DNA from: Spirochaeta_B sp964398645
GTDB taxonomy: Bacteria; Spirochaetota; Spirochaetia; DSM-27196; DSM-8902
NCBI GenBank assembly: GCA_964398645.1
Contig: CAYNNU010000012.1
Coordinates: forward strand, 1 to 21,484
Direction of reading: 5' to 3'
DNA: 21,484 nt
Part shown: positions 1-7,677 of the stretch, in pieces
How positions within the stretch are numbered: position 1 is the first letter of the stretch
How the letters are laid out: the number at the start of each line of letters is the position of its first letter
Position numbers and translations under genes: made by a program
Notes under the pieces: generated by a model
What the model saw: the letters and a program-made list of their open reading frames with translations, nothing else
Database searches by the model: none
Told to the model about the DNA's origin: nothing

Positions 1-41
1 CCTGTATTACAGTGCTTTCCTATTCGCTAAAGGGAAGCTGA
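1..41 (+). CDS. possible 3' end of MlaE-like permease (partial)
   Basis: The third reading frame is open from the window edge and ends at TGA 39-41. Its last residues read CITVLSYSLKGS. That stop overlaps the ATG of the next gene (TGATG), a common arrangement in Mla-type operons, where the membrane permease MlaE usually precedes or follows the ATPase. The hydrophobic stretch followed by a basic tail fits the end of a membrane protein. Only about a dozen residues are visible, so family assignment rests on context alone. Frame 1 is also open to a stop at 28-30 and cannot be excluded. Confidence 0.4.
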   Translation, partial: CITVLSYSLKGS

Positions 42-790
42 TGCTGGCAATGGAGTCTGTGTCTGTACAAATCGATGGTTCTCTTTTGTTGCGGGATGTT
101 TCTTATGTGTTTCCGGAAGGCAGCACAACGGTCATTATCGGGGGAAGCGGCTCGGGAAAATCACTCATGTTAAAAACTGCCGCATGTATCCGGCCGCCGG
201 AAGCCGGCAAGGTTTTGTGGAACGGAAAAGATATTCAAAAGATTCATGATGATCAGCTTACGCAAATGCGGCGGCGCTGGGGTTTTATGTTTCAGGATTC
301 CGCCTTGTGGGCAAATATGAGCGTATACGAGAATCTGGCCTTGGTGCAGCGTTTTCATTTTCCTAACCGCAGTGAGGAAGATATTTCACGCCGAATTAGT
401 GATTTAGCCGAAGAAATGGGTTTTGCCGAGGATTTAGGTGAGCGGCCAGCTGCCTTTTCGGCCGGGCTTCAAAAAGTTGTATCTTTTATGCGCGCTGCAA
501 TAAATGAGCCGCATTTGCTTTTTCTCGATGAGCCATCTACTTTTGTGGACCGATATTCGTTCAAGCCGATTGTGGAGCGTTTAAAGCGATTTCGTCAGCA
601 GGGGAGGACAATCATCATGGTAACCCATAATGTTGAATTAGCACGGGGTATCGGAGATCATCTTGTAATTATGAAAAAGGGATCGTGTATCGCAAGTGGT
701 GCAATGGCTGATGTATTGAATTCCACAAAGCCAGAAGTTCAGCGGGAAATTGAGGAATCCTTTCAGCAGGGGGAACAGAATGAAGTTTAA
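41..790 (+). CDS. mlaF: MlaF-like ABC transporter ATPase (MCE lipid transport)
   Basis: ATPase subunit, 249 residues, of an MCE/Mla-type importer that moves phospholipid or other lipid between membranes; it would act on the cytoplasmic face with an MlaE-like permease. Visible motifs are Walker A GGSGSGKS (34-41), Q-loop Gln85, Walker B LLFLDE (159-164) followed by a D-loop FVD, and switch His196 in VTHN. The ABC signature is atypical: residues 139-144 read FSAGLQ instead of LSGGQ, so the first glycine is alanine. The start at 41 is chosen because AAAGGGA lies 5-6 bases upstream; an ATG nine bases later is possible. It overlaps mlaD by 11 bases, implying one mRNA. The neighbouring MCE-domain gene is what separates it from other ABC ATPases. 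Confidence 0.88.
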   Translation: MLAMESVSVQIDGSLLLRDVSYVFPEGSTTVIIGGSGSGKSLMLKTAACIRPPEAGKVLWNGKDIQKIHDDQLTQMRRRWGFMFQDSALWANMSVYENLALVQRFHFPNRSEEDISRRISDLAEEMGFAEDLGERPAAFSAGLQKVVSFMRAAINEPHLLFLDEPSTFVDRYSFKPIVERLKRFRQQGRTIIMVTHNVELARGIGDHLVIMKKGSCIASGAMADVLNSTKPEVQREIEESFQQGEQNEV

Positions 791-1781
791 ATTCCGACAT
801 GCGGACAAATTTGTCGGCCTGTTTTTTATTGTCAGTATGGTGTTTGTATTTACTTCTCTTATTATTGTGGGATCAAATCAACGCTGGTTTTCCAGCGATG
901 TAACGTATCGGAGCCGTTTTCCAACTGCTGATGGCCTTTCTCGGAACATGTCCATTCGCTTAAGCGGCTTTGAGATTGGTAAGGTCGTATCGTTTGAGCT
1001 AAATCAGAATAACGAAGTTGATATGATTTTTGTGGTATATGAGGAATACACCGACCGCATTCACCCCGGCTCGGTTCTTGAAATGAAGAGTAATCCTTTG
1101 GGCCTTTCAAGCGGTATGGCTTTGTATCCGGGGAAAAAGCGTGAGTACCTTTTAACCGAGGGGAGCTTTATTCCGCGTATTTCATCCTTTGAAGGGCAGC
1201 GTCTTGTTCGAAACGGCTTGGTTGATATGCCGGGCGGAAGCGATCCTATTGGCGCGGTTATGGAAAGTGTTGAGCCGCTGATAAACGACGTGCAGACCAC
1301 TATCCGGCTGGTAAATAATACACTTGAGTCTGTGGATATTATTGCTGCATCCTTTGCCTATGCAGTACAAGGCGGCGACGAGCGGCCTCTCGGTCGGGTA
1401 ATGGACAATCTTGCTGATTCTACTACTTCGATTGAGCAGTTGATTGCCGATCTTCAAACCCCCGATGGAATTGTTCGCCGGTTAATTGGCGCGGATGGTT
1501 CGATTGCAACCCTCCTTGATGATGATAATCAGCTGTACAATTCCATTTATCGAAGTCTAACTTCGGTGGAAGAGGGGCTTTCCGGGGTAGGTCAGGCTGG
1601 GCAAAACATTGGAAACTCATCAGCTCAGCTTGAGGTTCTTATGGTAGAGCTTTTGGCCGCCATAGAGGACGCTCGCAAGGTAATGGAGGGCGTTCGAAAC
1701 AATCCGCTTCTGCGTGGCGGAATTCAGGAAGAACGTCAATCTCAGACAAATGAAACGGGGTACAGAAATGCGGAATTCTAG
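780..1781 (+). CDS. mlaD: MlaD-like MCE-domain protein
   Basis: Membrane-anchored substrate-binding component of the MCE transporter, 333 residues. One N-terminal membrane helix (about 12-31, rich in V, F and I) is followed by an MCE domain (about 43-120) with the typical pattern: a gap after TADGLSRNMSIRLSGFEIG, then a beta-rich stretch ending near GMALYPGK. The remaining 200 residues are helical and polar, as in MCE proteins that form a periplasmic hexamer or needle. The ORF is open further upstream through a TTG at 750, but ATG 780 has a strong AGGGGGA Shine-Dalgarno and places the membrane helix at the N-terminus. It overlaps the ATPase gene by 11 bases and the lipoprotein gene by 14. The substrate cannot be read from the sequence. 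Confidence 0.88.
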   Translation: MKFKFRHADKFVGLFFIVSMVFVFTSLIIVGSNQRWFSSDVTYRSRFPTADGLSRNMSIRLSGFEIGKVVSFELNQNNEVDMIFVVYEEYTDRIHPGSVLEMKSNPLGLSSGMALYPGKKREYLLTEGSFIPRISSFEGQRLVRNGLVDMPGGSDPIGAVMESVEPLINDVQTTIRLVNNTLESVDIIAASFAYAVQGGDERPLGRVMDNLADSTTSIEQLIADLQTPDGIVRRLIGADGSIATLLDDDNQLYNSIYRSLTSVEEGLSGVGQAGQNIGNSSAQLEVLMVELLAAIEDARKVMEGVRNNPLLRGGIQEERQSQTNETGYRNAEF

Positions 1782-2670
1782 ATTCTTCGGTTTGCTATTG
1801 TTGCTTGTATTACTAGCTGCTTGTTCTACGGCTCCCCGTTTACCGGATCAGAGCAATACGGTAAAAAATCAGGCAGATGATAGCTTGCTACTTGCTAGTC
1901 AGTTATTGCTTCAGGATAAGCCAGCCGAAGCATATAGCCTTTTCCGCAAGGCTTTGCATTTGAGTCAGCGGGTCGATAGCGGCCGGGGAGTTGTGCTTGC
2001 GTTAATCGGTCTGGGCGATGTTGCTAACCGCTTGGGCGAAGCTGGGGCCGAAGGCTATTATGTGCAGGCTGAAATCATTGCTGGGTATTATGAATTGGAA
2101 AACGAAGCAGCTCAGGCCGTTATTCGCCGGGCAGAACTGCGTATACAAGCCCGGGAACCCGATGCAGCCTTGGAGATTATGGTAGGGCTTGAGGATGGTA
2201 TTCAGTCTGGGAGCATGGAAGAGGCATTATTGCTGCATGCCCGGGGAACTGCCCGGCGCTTGCAGGAACAATACTCTTTGGCGGTTGAGCTATTGGAAAA
2301 GGCAGTGCGTCTGGCTGAAAAAAATCATGATCTTATAGCGGCATCTGGGAGTTTGTATCAGTTGGCATCGGCCTACAGCCTGCAGGGGCAATATGAAACT
2401 GCTGCTGAACATATGCGTCAGGCCTTGGCCTATGACCGGCAAATGGAAAATTCTCCCGGTATCGCATCCGCTTTAGAAGCGCTGGCGCGAATAAGCCTAA
2501 AGCAGAATAGGAACGAAGAAGCAACAATCTATGTACAACGTGCATTTGCCGTATATCAAGAAATGGGTAACTCTGAAGGCTTGCAGCGAATTAGCGAATT
2601 AGCTTCAGAGCAGGGTTTACAGCTGAATACGAACCTAGAAGAAAGCGTGTGGGAGCAGATGATTCGGTAG
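1768..2670 (+). CDS. TPR-containing lipoprotein of the Mla operon
   Basis: Predicted lipoprotein of 300 residues. The N-terminus is a type II signal: basic NSR, a leucine run, then lipobox L-A-A-C with Cys19 as the lipidated residue. The mature part is a chain of TPR-like helix pairs from about residue 35 to 280, with recurrent A/L/Y spacing, e.g. ALIGLGDVANRLGEAGAEGYY and YQLASAYSLQGQYETAAEHM. TPRs bind proteins, so it may be an envelope partner of the MCE transporter, in the position MlaC or another adaptor holds in other operons; that role is inferred from the operon only. ATG 1768 is preferred over the longer ORF (1714) because it begins a clean signal peptide and has CGGGG upstream. It overlaps mlaD by 14 bases. 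No catalytic motif is seen. Confidence 0.8.
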   Translation: MRNSRFFGLLLLLVLLAACSTAPRLPDQSNTVKNQADDSLLLASQLLLQDKPAEAYSLFRKALHLSQRVDSGRGVVLALIGLGDVANRLGEAGAEGYYVQAEIIAGYYELENEAAQAVIRRAELRIQAREPDAALEIMVGLEDGIQSGSMEEALLLHARGTARRLQEQYSLAVELLEKAVRLAEKNHDLIAASGSLYQLASAYSLQGQYETAAEHMRQALAYDRQMENSPGIASALEALARISLKQNRNEEATIYVQRAFAVYQEMGNSEGLQRISELASEQGLQLNTNLEESVWEQMIR

Positions 2671-2684
2671 TTGGATATGTATGC

Positions 2685-3620
2685 TTACGGACGGTTGTTA
2701 CGGTTTGTTCGCCGGTTAAAATCGTTGGACATGCTTAGAAAAGGTGCTGGATCAAGAATCTGGTTTTCCATCCACAGCTCGAGGTGAAGGTGCGGGCCGG
2801 TTGAAAGCCCGGTGGAGCCAAGGGTACCGATCATCTGACCTTGGCTAACTCGTTCGCCCACGCTTACCCGAATACTGCTCATGTGCGCATACAGGGAACG
2901 AAAACCGAATCGGTGTCGAATTCTTACATACATTCCATAGTCGTAGGCGGTTTTGGTACTTTCAACCACTCCATCTGCAACGGCTAAAATCGGTGTGCCA
3001 ACCCGGGGATCTGCAATGTCAAAGCCTTTATGCAGATACATTTGCCGGGTAAATGGGTGCATGTTGGGGCCGAATTCCATGGTTACGATGCCTCGTGATG
3101 CTGCTAGCGGCCATTGGTTGGGAATGTGCTGCAGCAGACGTTGGTTCAGGCTGAATAGGCGTTCAATATTTTCAACTGAAATCCGGGCCTCTTCGAATTG
3201 ACGTGCAATTGCCGGTAAATTGTCTGTATTATCCGATAAAATGATCCCATCCATGGAATCCTGGGAAAGGGCAACGGGTTGGGCGCCAAATTGTGCTACG
3301 GTTGAGTTGACGGTGTTGCTGAAGTCTTGTGAATTGCGCATTAGGGATGCAATTTCGGCGGATACCAGCTCAAGGCTAGCTTGTGCATCGTTTGTGGTGG
3401 CATCGGCAACAGCAGGATTTGTGCTCAGTCGTTGTGCCAGCATTAGTCCTGTGCCGATGGTCAAAAGAAAAAATACTGATAGGGCAAAAAGCACAGGTGC
3501 TATGTGCATGCGCAATTGAATAGGGGTAGAATTTTCATCGGGCATGAGTACCAGAGTGAATTCACCAAACTTCTGAGAATGAGATCGTTTTTTTCTTTTT
3601 AATCTAGAATGCGTTTCCAC
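2685..3620 (-). CDS. M23 (LytM-type) peptidase, membrane anchored
   Basis: Zinc endopeptidase or LytM-fold regulator acting on peptidoglycan, 311 residues. A basic cytoplasmic segment (RLKRKKRSHSQK) precedes one membrane helix at about 41-62, then a helical linker (75-165), then the M23 domain (about 175-296). The metal site looks intact: H197 and D201 in HKGFDIAD, H246 in YAHMSS, and H277/H279 in GPHLHLE. An active peptidase is therefore more likely than a degenerate EnvC-like activator. The start is GTG at 3620 with GGAG five bases upstream. The gene converges on the Mla lipoprotein gene (14-base gap) and diverges from the ArsR gene across a 157-base region carrying a perfect 7-5-7 inverted repeat. 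Confidence 0.9.
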   Translation of the reverse strand: METHSRLKRKKRSHSQKFGEFTLVLMPDENSTPIQLRMHIAPVLFALSVFFLLTIGTGLMLAQRLSTNPAVADATTNDAQASLELVSAEIASLMRNSQDFSNTVNSTVAQFGAQPVALSQDSMDGIILSDNTDNLPAIARQFEEARISVENIERLFSLNQRLLQHIPNQWPLAASRGIVTMEFGPNMHPFTRQMYLHKGFDIADPRVGTPILAVADGVVESTKTAYDYGMYVRIRHRFGFRSLYAHMSSIRVSVGERVSQGQMIGTLGSTGLSTGPHLHLELWMENQILDPAPFLSMSNDFNRRTNRNNRP

Positions 3621-3663
3621 AAATTCTCCAACCGAATTCTACAATCGCATGAGTTTTGCAGTT

Positions 3664-3669
3664 CGTCAA
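3664..3669 (-). promoter_or_regulatory. possible -35 of the M23 peptidase gene
   Basis: On the minus strand TTGACG occurs about 45 bases before the GTG start. The only -10-like candidates downstream are GATTGT at 17-base spacing (weak) and TAGAAT at 22-base spacing (too far), so the promoter call is tentative. Confidence 0.3.
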
Positions 3670-3672
3670 GAA

Positions 3673-3691
3673 CCGATAACCACATTATCGG
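3673..3691. repeat. perfect inverted repeat CCGATAA-N5-TTATCGG
   Basis: Seven-base arms are separated by CCACA, in the intergenic region between the divergent M23 peptidase and ArsR genes. It lies just upstream of the peptidase gene's candidate -35 and about 30 bases upstream of the arsR promoter. No T-tract follows on either strand, so it is not a rho-independent terminator; a protein-binding operator is the simplest reading. Which regulator binds it is unknown. Confidence 0.5.
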
Positions 3692-3721
3692 CAAAATTCC
3701 CTCATTTATTGCAATTTTTTT

Positions 3722-3748
3722 TTGAATATTGTACTGTTTATATATAAT
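3722..3748 (+). promoter_or_regulatory. sigma-70-type promoter of arsR-aroB
   Basis: TTGAAT (3722-3727) and a perfect TATAAT (3743-3748) are separated by 15 bases; TTTGAA at 3721 gives 16. A nine-T tract lies just upstream and the surroundings are very A+T-rich. Transcription would start near 3755, leaving a leader of about 23 bases that contains the palindrome TATGCATA (3756-3763), a possible autoregulatory site. Confidence 0.6.
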
Positions 3749-3777
3749 GTAATGATATGCATACTGGAGGTTGCAAA

Positions 3778-4089
3778 ATGACCTTGGAACAGCCCTGCTC
3801 CAATGAATATCTGATACAGCATGCACAGCGCTTAAAGGTGTGCGGACATCCCTTACGGCTACGGCTTTTGTGCGCAATTAGTCAGTCCGGGGAGACATGT
3901 GTATCTGAATTATGGGAATGTGTACGTCAACCGCAACCGGTTGTATCCCAGCATTTGTCTATCTTAAAAGACCGTGGAATTGTTGACTCTGAAATCCAGG
4001 GCAACAGGCGGGTGTACTCAATAGTCGATCCTTTCATTGATAAGCTCGTAAAAAGAATTATTGCTGAGCAACCCTCAGAAACGGTATAG
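3778..4089 (+). CDS. ArsR/SmtB-family winged-helix regulator
   Basis: Small DNA-binding repressor of 103 residues with the ArsR layout: helix KVCGHPLRLRLLCAI (20-34), a helix-turn-helix around ETCVSELWE and QPVVSQHLSILKDRGIV (39-69), and a wing near GNRRVYSI. The start is ATG 3778 because TGGAGG lies seven bases upstream; an ATG at 3757 has no such site. There are five cysteines (7, 22, 32, 41, 48). Cys41 lies in the recognition-region segment ETCVSEL, near where ArsR itself uses ELCVCDL, but the second Cys of that motif is Ser43. Metal, persulfide or redox sensing is possible but not demonstrable. It is followed six bases later by aroB, so both are probably on one transcript. Confidence 0.87.
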   Translation: MTLEQPCSNEYLIQHAQRLKVCGHPLRLRLLCAISQSGETCVSELWECVRQPQPVVSQHLSILKDRGIVDSEIQGNRRVYSIVDPFIDKLVKRIIAEQPSETV

Positions 4090-4095
4090 TACCCT

Positions 4096-5178
4096 ATGAT
4101 TGTGAAATTTGGCGAGTATCAAACCGAAATCAGGTTTGACGTACAGCCTTCGGAAGTGTCAGCTGAAGCCTCTGTGGGTGTGCTGGATCAGAATGTAGTC
4201 GCATTGCAGTCCGTACATACGGTTGATCTCTCTCTTCCTCAATTGCAAAAGAAAATGGTCATACAGGCCGATGAACCGCGAAAAACTTGGGATACCACTG
4301 CAATAATTTTGCAAGAGCTGCTTGATCAGGGTGCCGCCCGCGATGATAGCTTGTTTGCTGTCGGTGGTGGTGTGTTGACAGATGTTTCGGCTTTTGCTGC
4401 CAGTATTTATATGAGGGGTATTGCCTGTACCCTTGTGCCAACTACCTTGCTCGCTATGGTGGATGCAGCCTTCGGCGGTAAAACCGGAATAAACTTTGGA
4501 GCCCGCAAAAATATGGTGGGAACCTTTGCCCCGGCAAAAACCCTCGTTATTCAGCCTGATTTTTTGCGTAGTCTGCCTGATGATGAATTACGCAGCGGTA
4601 TGGGTGAGGTGGTGAAAGCTGCCATGTTGCGGGATGCGGATTTGCTTGCCATTCTTCAGCAGGATGGTGCCCGGCTGATGAATATGGACAGAACCGATGA
4701 TCAGCAATGGCAGCAGAATCGTAGCGCTTGGCTGGATATTGTCAAACGGGCGGTAATGGTAAAGGCCGATATAGCAGCTGCCGATTTTCGCGAAAGTGGG
4801 CAGCGTGCATTTTTGAACCTAGGGCATACCTTTGGACATGCAGCTGAGTCCGTTCTGGGTTTTGGGGCCATCGCACATGGCACTCTGGTGGTTTGGGGGA
4901 GCTTGTGTGCTTTGCGTATGGGAGAGCGGCTAGGACTAACTCCATCTGCCTATGTAGAGGAAGTGACGCAGCTTGCTGAAAGCCTTGGATATCCGCTTCG
5001 CATACAGCTTCCTTCTGGGAAAACGGTAGAGGATTTGTATACCCTTATGCAGTCGGACAAAAAGAAACGCGCCGGGCAGGTTCGCTTTGTTCTGCAGGCA
5101 GGGCAGGGAAAAACGATGCTGCAAGCTGTGGATCGCGATGATGTGATGTTCGCCCTTGACGGCGGCATTGTTCACTAA
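4096..5178 (+). CDS. aroB: 3-dehydroquinate synthase AroB
   Basis: Converts DAHP to 3-dehydroquinate, step two of the shikimate pathway to aromatic amino acids and chorismate (the substrate of PabB encoded downstream). The 360 residues match the normal family length. The NAD-binding segment GGGVLTD (90-96), GGKTGIN (127-133), GMGEVVK with Glu171 and Lys174, NLGHTFGHA with His244/His248, and His261 in IAHGT supply the expected zinc and catalytic residues, so the enzyme should be active. The start ATG has no clear Shine-Dalgarno; with only six bases after the ArsR stop, translation probably depends on coupling. Pairing aroB with an ArsR repressor rather than other aro genes is unusual. It ends eight bases before the converging helicase gene with no visible terminator. 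Confidence 0.97.
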   Translation: MIVKFGEYQTEIRFDVQPSEVSAEASVGVLDQNVVALQSVHTVDLSLPQLQKKMVIQADEPRKTWDTTAIILQELLDQGAARDDSLFAVGGGVLTDVSAFAASIYMRGIACTLVPTTLLAMVDAAFGGKTGINFGARKNMVGTFAPAKTLVIQPDFLRSLPDDELRSGMGEVVKAAMLRDADLLAILQQDGARLMNMDRTDDQQWQQNRSAWLDIVKRAVMVKADIAAADFRESGQRAFLNLGHTFGHAAESVLGFGAIAHGTLVVWGSLCALRMGERLGLTPSAYVEEVTQLAESLGYPLRIQLPSGKTVEDLYTLMQSDKKKRAGQVRFVLQAGQGKTMLQAVDRDDVMFALDGGIVH

Positions 5179-5186
5179 GTTTGAAA

Positions 5187-7661
5187 TCAGCTTTCGTACA
5201 TTCCAATCAATCGCCTATACACAGCATTCACTGCATCGGTTACTTTCTGGTCGGTATTCTCTGGCAGTCTTTCTAATAGTTCCACTACTGCGGCCAGGCT
5301 TTCTCCTATAGCAGAGAAATAGTGTTTTTCTACAGTAAACCAATACTGCCCGTTGGCGTTTGTTTTTAAGCAGATAAACCCAAGGCTTTTTGAGCTCTTT
5401 TTCCTTCTTGTTAGCTTGAGCACCAAATGGATATATTCAGCTAGTTCAGAAAAATCGGAAAACTGCCGTTTGTTCGGCCAGTCGAAAATTATATCGTTTT
5501 CCGGATCAAAAAAGCGGATATGCTCGCTTATGGTTGAAATTTTTTCGTTACTAAAAAATTCCTGCCCCTTGAAAAGAACCACAGCTCGCCGGTTTGCAAT
5601 TTCCGGTGGAAGTTTTCCGATTCCTTCGCGAACGCTTGCCTGAATCTTTTCCCAAGAAAGCTCTATTAGGTTCTTCGATCCCTTGATTTTTCGAACCGGA
5701 AAGGGCCGTCCATTTAAGATGACTTCATTTTGATTTTGCTGTGATCTTTGCGGCTGACTGCTGCGTGGTTTTCTACCTTTTTCTACATCCTGTAGCTGAC
5801 TAAGTAGTTGGGGATTCACAGCACGGATCATTGCCGGCTCCATGGTGGATACTGAGCGGGCCCACATTCTGGTTGTGCGGACGATTTCGCCAGCAACAAT
5901 ATACCGCGGACTGGATCGAAATAGTACCGAGCCTGGATGAATTTGTATGCGGTCGGTTGTGAGGGTTCGGTACTGGTTGCGGCCTGATGCTACGCAGACA
6001 AAATGGATAAGTCCGGTAGCGATGGCACAAATGTAATCCTCCATTTTTCCGCCGGAAAGAATGGGGACCCCGCTTTCGCTTACGATTTCTTCAAGTTGGT
6101 TTTTCACGTTGCGGATTTCGTTCATAACCTCCGGGTCGAGATAATTCCGGTGGCAAAACTCTTCTTTTTGCCGTGATGATTTGTAAGAGCGGAACATTCG
6201 AATGTAGGATACAAAGTCACCGCGTTGGTCGCTGAAACCATGATGGGCTTTGCGGGCGGCGCTTTCCTCACCCGGGGGCAACAGAAAGGGGCTGGGGCAG
6301 GTTAGAAAAGATGTTCCTATGAGAACTTCTTCCATCACACTTGGATATTCATAGACAGCAGCGATGATGATTCTGCTGTGGCGCGGCAGCAAGGGAAAGC
6401 GGGCCATGCGCTGGCCGATCTCAGAGAGTGAATTGTCATCGTTTAATGCCTTTAGATCACGGAGTGTTTCCACTGCGCCGGCTATGCCTTGCTTTCCCGG
6501 TGGGCTGATAAAGTCAAAACTTTCGAAATCGCGGATGCCAATTTCTGCCATGCGTAATACTACTTCGCTCAAATCGGTTCGGTATATTTCTTCTTTTGAA
6601 TAAAGGGGGCGGGCTTCGAAGTCATTTCTGGGGTACAGGCGGTAACATGTTCCTTCCTGTGTTCTCCCGGCACGGCCTTTGCGCTGGTTCGCTGATGCTT
6701 TGGATATTGAACCTTCTACAAGCGAAGATGTTCCGGTGCGTGGGTTATAGAAGTTTGTTTTTGCCAGTCCGCTGTCGATTACTGTGGTAATTCCATCAAT
6801 GGTAACACTGGTCTCGGCAATATTTGTGGCAATTACCACCTTGGTTTTGCCGCTGGCAGTCGGCAGGAATACTGATTCCTGCTCTTCCTTGCTCATCCGG
6901 CCGTATAAGGGCATGATTTGCAGCTTTCGCCGTATTGGCATGAGCTCAAGCTGCCGGGCAATATCCTTTATAAGTTTTTCGCCGCTGGCAAATATCAGAA
7001 TGTCGCCGTTATTCTTCTCGCTTACAACTCGTTCAACGATTTCTGCAATACGGAATACAATGCCTTCGTAGCCTTGTTCGGTGGGTGGGGGATTGTAGAT
7101 TACTTGAACCGGGAAAACCGGGGTTTCAATGCGGATTACCGGGCATTTGTGAAAATATTCTGAAAAAATCTCGGCGTTTATTGTTGCCGAGCTGATAATC
7201 AGACGAAAGTCAGGGCGTTCATCAAGAACCCGTTTTAATAATCCAAGAATAAAATCGATTGTCAGGCTTCGTTCGTGGGCTTCATCAACGATAATTGCTG
7301 AATATTGTTGCAGGGACATATCATTTTTTATTTCCTGCAACAGGGTGCCGTCTGTCATGATTTTCAGGTGGGTTTCCTGGGTGGTGTGGTCCTCAAAGCG
7401 CATTTTATAGGCGACAAATTCCGGGTTCTCCGGTTGAACTTGCTTGCGGATAAAATCGCATACAGAAACCGCTGCAATCCGTCTGGGCTGGGTTACCCCG
7501 ACCATACCTTTGCTTGTGTAGCCTGCTTCTTTCAGAATAACAGGCAACTGAGTAGTTTTTCCTGAGCCAGTCGGGCTTTCTACTACGATGACCTGGTTAT
7601 GTTCCAGGGCTTTCAAAATACGTTCCCGCTGGGCATATACCGGCAGTTCTGTATAATTCAT
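5187..7661 (-). CDS. hrpA: DEAH-box ATP-dependent helicase, HrpA type
   Basis: RNA helicase of 824 residues from the DEAH/RHA family. Superfamily 2 motifs are all present: I GSGKT (32-36), Ia TQPRR, Ib TDGTLL, II DEAH (126-129), III SAT (158-160), V ATNIAETSVTIDG, VI QRKGRAGR (326-333). A helicase-associated HA2 region (about 385-480) and an OB-like region follow. The wording SKASANQRKGRAGR favours HrpA over HrpB. It is much shorter than E. coli HrpA (about 1300 residues), lacking the long C-terminal extension. The ORF is open upstream, but ATG 7661 has AGGAAG six bases upstream and starts directly at the helicase domain, 16 bases after the hisS stop. It is the last gene of the pabB-pabC-hisS-hrpA operon. 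In HrpA relatives the role is ribosome or mRNA related; here that is inferred. Confidence 0.92.
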   Translation of the reverse strand: MNYTELPVYAQRERILKALEHNQVIVVESPTGSGKTTQLPVILKEAGYTSKGMVGVTQPRRIAAVSVCDFIRKQVQPENPEFVAYKMRFEDHTTQETHLKIMTDGTLLQEIKNDMSLQQYSAIIVDEAHERSLTIDFILGLLKRVLDERPDFRLIISSATINAEIFSEYFHKCPVIRIETPVFPVQVIYNPPPTEQGYEGIVFRIAEIVERVVSEKNNGDILIFASGEKLIKDIARQLELMPIRRKLQIMPLYGRMSKEEQESVFLPTASGKTKVVIATNIAETSVTIDGITTVIDSGLAKTNFYNPRTGTSSLVEGSISKASANQRKGRAGRTQEGTCYRLYPRNDFEARPLYSKEEIYRTDLSEVVLRMAEIGIRDFESFDFISPPGKQGIAGAVETLRDLKALNDDNSLSEIGQRMARFPLLPRHSRIIIAAVYEYPSVMEEVLIGTSFLTCPSPFLLPPGEESAARKAHHGFSDQRGDFVSYIRMFRSYKSSRQKEEFCHRNYLDPEVMNEIRNVKNQLEEIVSESGVPILSGGKMEDYICAIATGLIHFVCVASGRNQYRTLTTDRIQIHPGSVLFRSSPRYIVAGEIVRTTRMWARSVSTMEPAMIRAVNPQLLSQLQDVEKGRKPRSSQPQRSQQNQNEVILNGRPFPVRKIKGSKNLIELSWEKIQASVREGIGKLPPEIANRRAVVLFKGQEFFSNEKISTISEHIRFFDPENDIIFDWPNKRQFSDFSELAEYIHLVLKLTRRKKSSKSLGFICLKTNANGQYWFTVEKHYFSAIGESLAAVVELLERLPENTDQKVTDAVNAVYRRLIGMYES

Positions 7662-7677
7662 TTTTATCTTCCTTATG

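Noticed and set aside
750..779. Upstream TTG extension of the MCE protein
   Set aside because: It lies inside the ATPase coding region, and ATG 780 has a strong ribosome-binding site and gives a proper N-terminal membrane helix.
5179..5186. Shared terminator between converging aroB and hrpA
   Set aside because: Only eight bases separate the stops and no stem-loop with a T-tract is visible around them.
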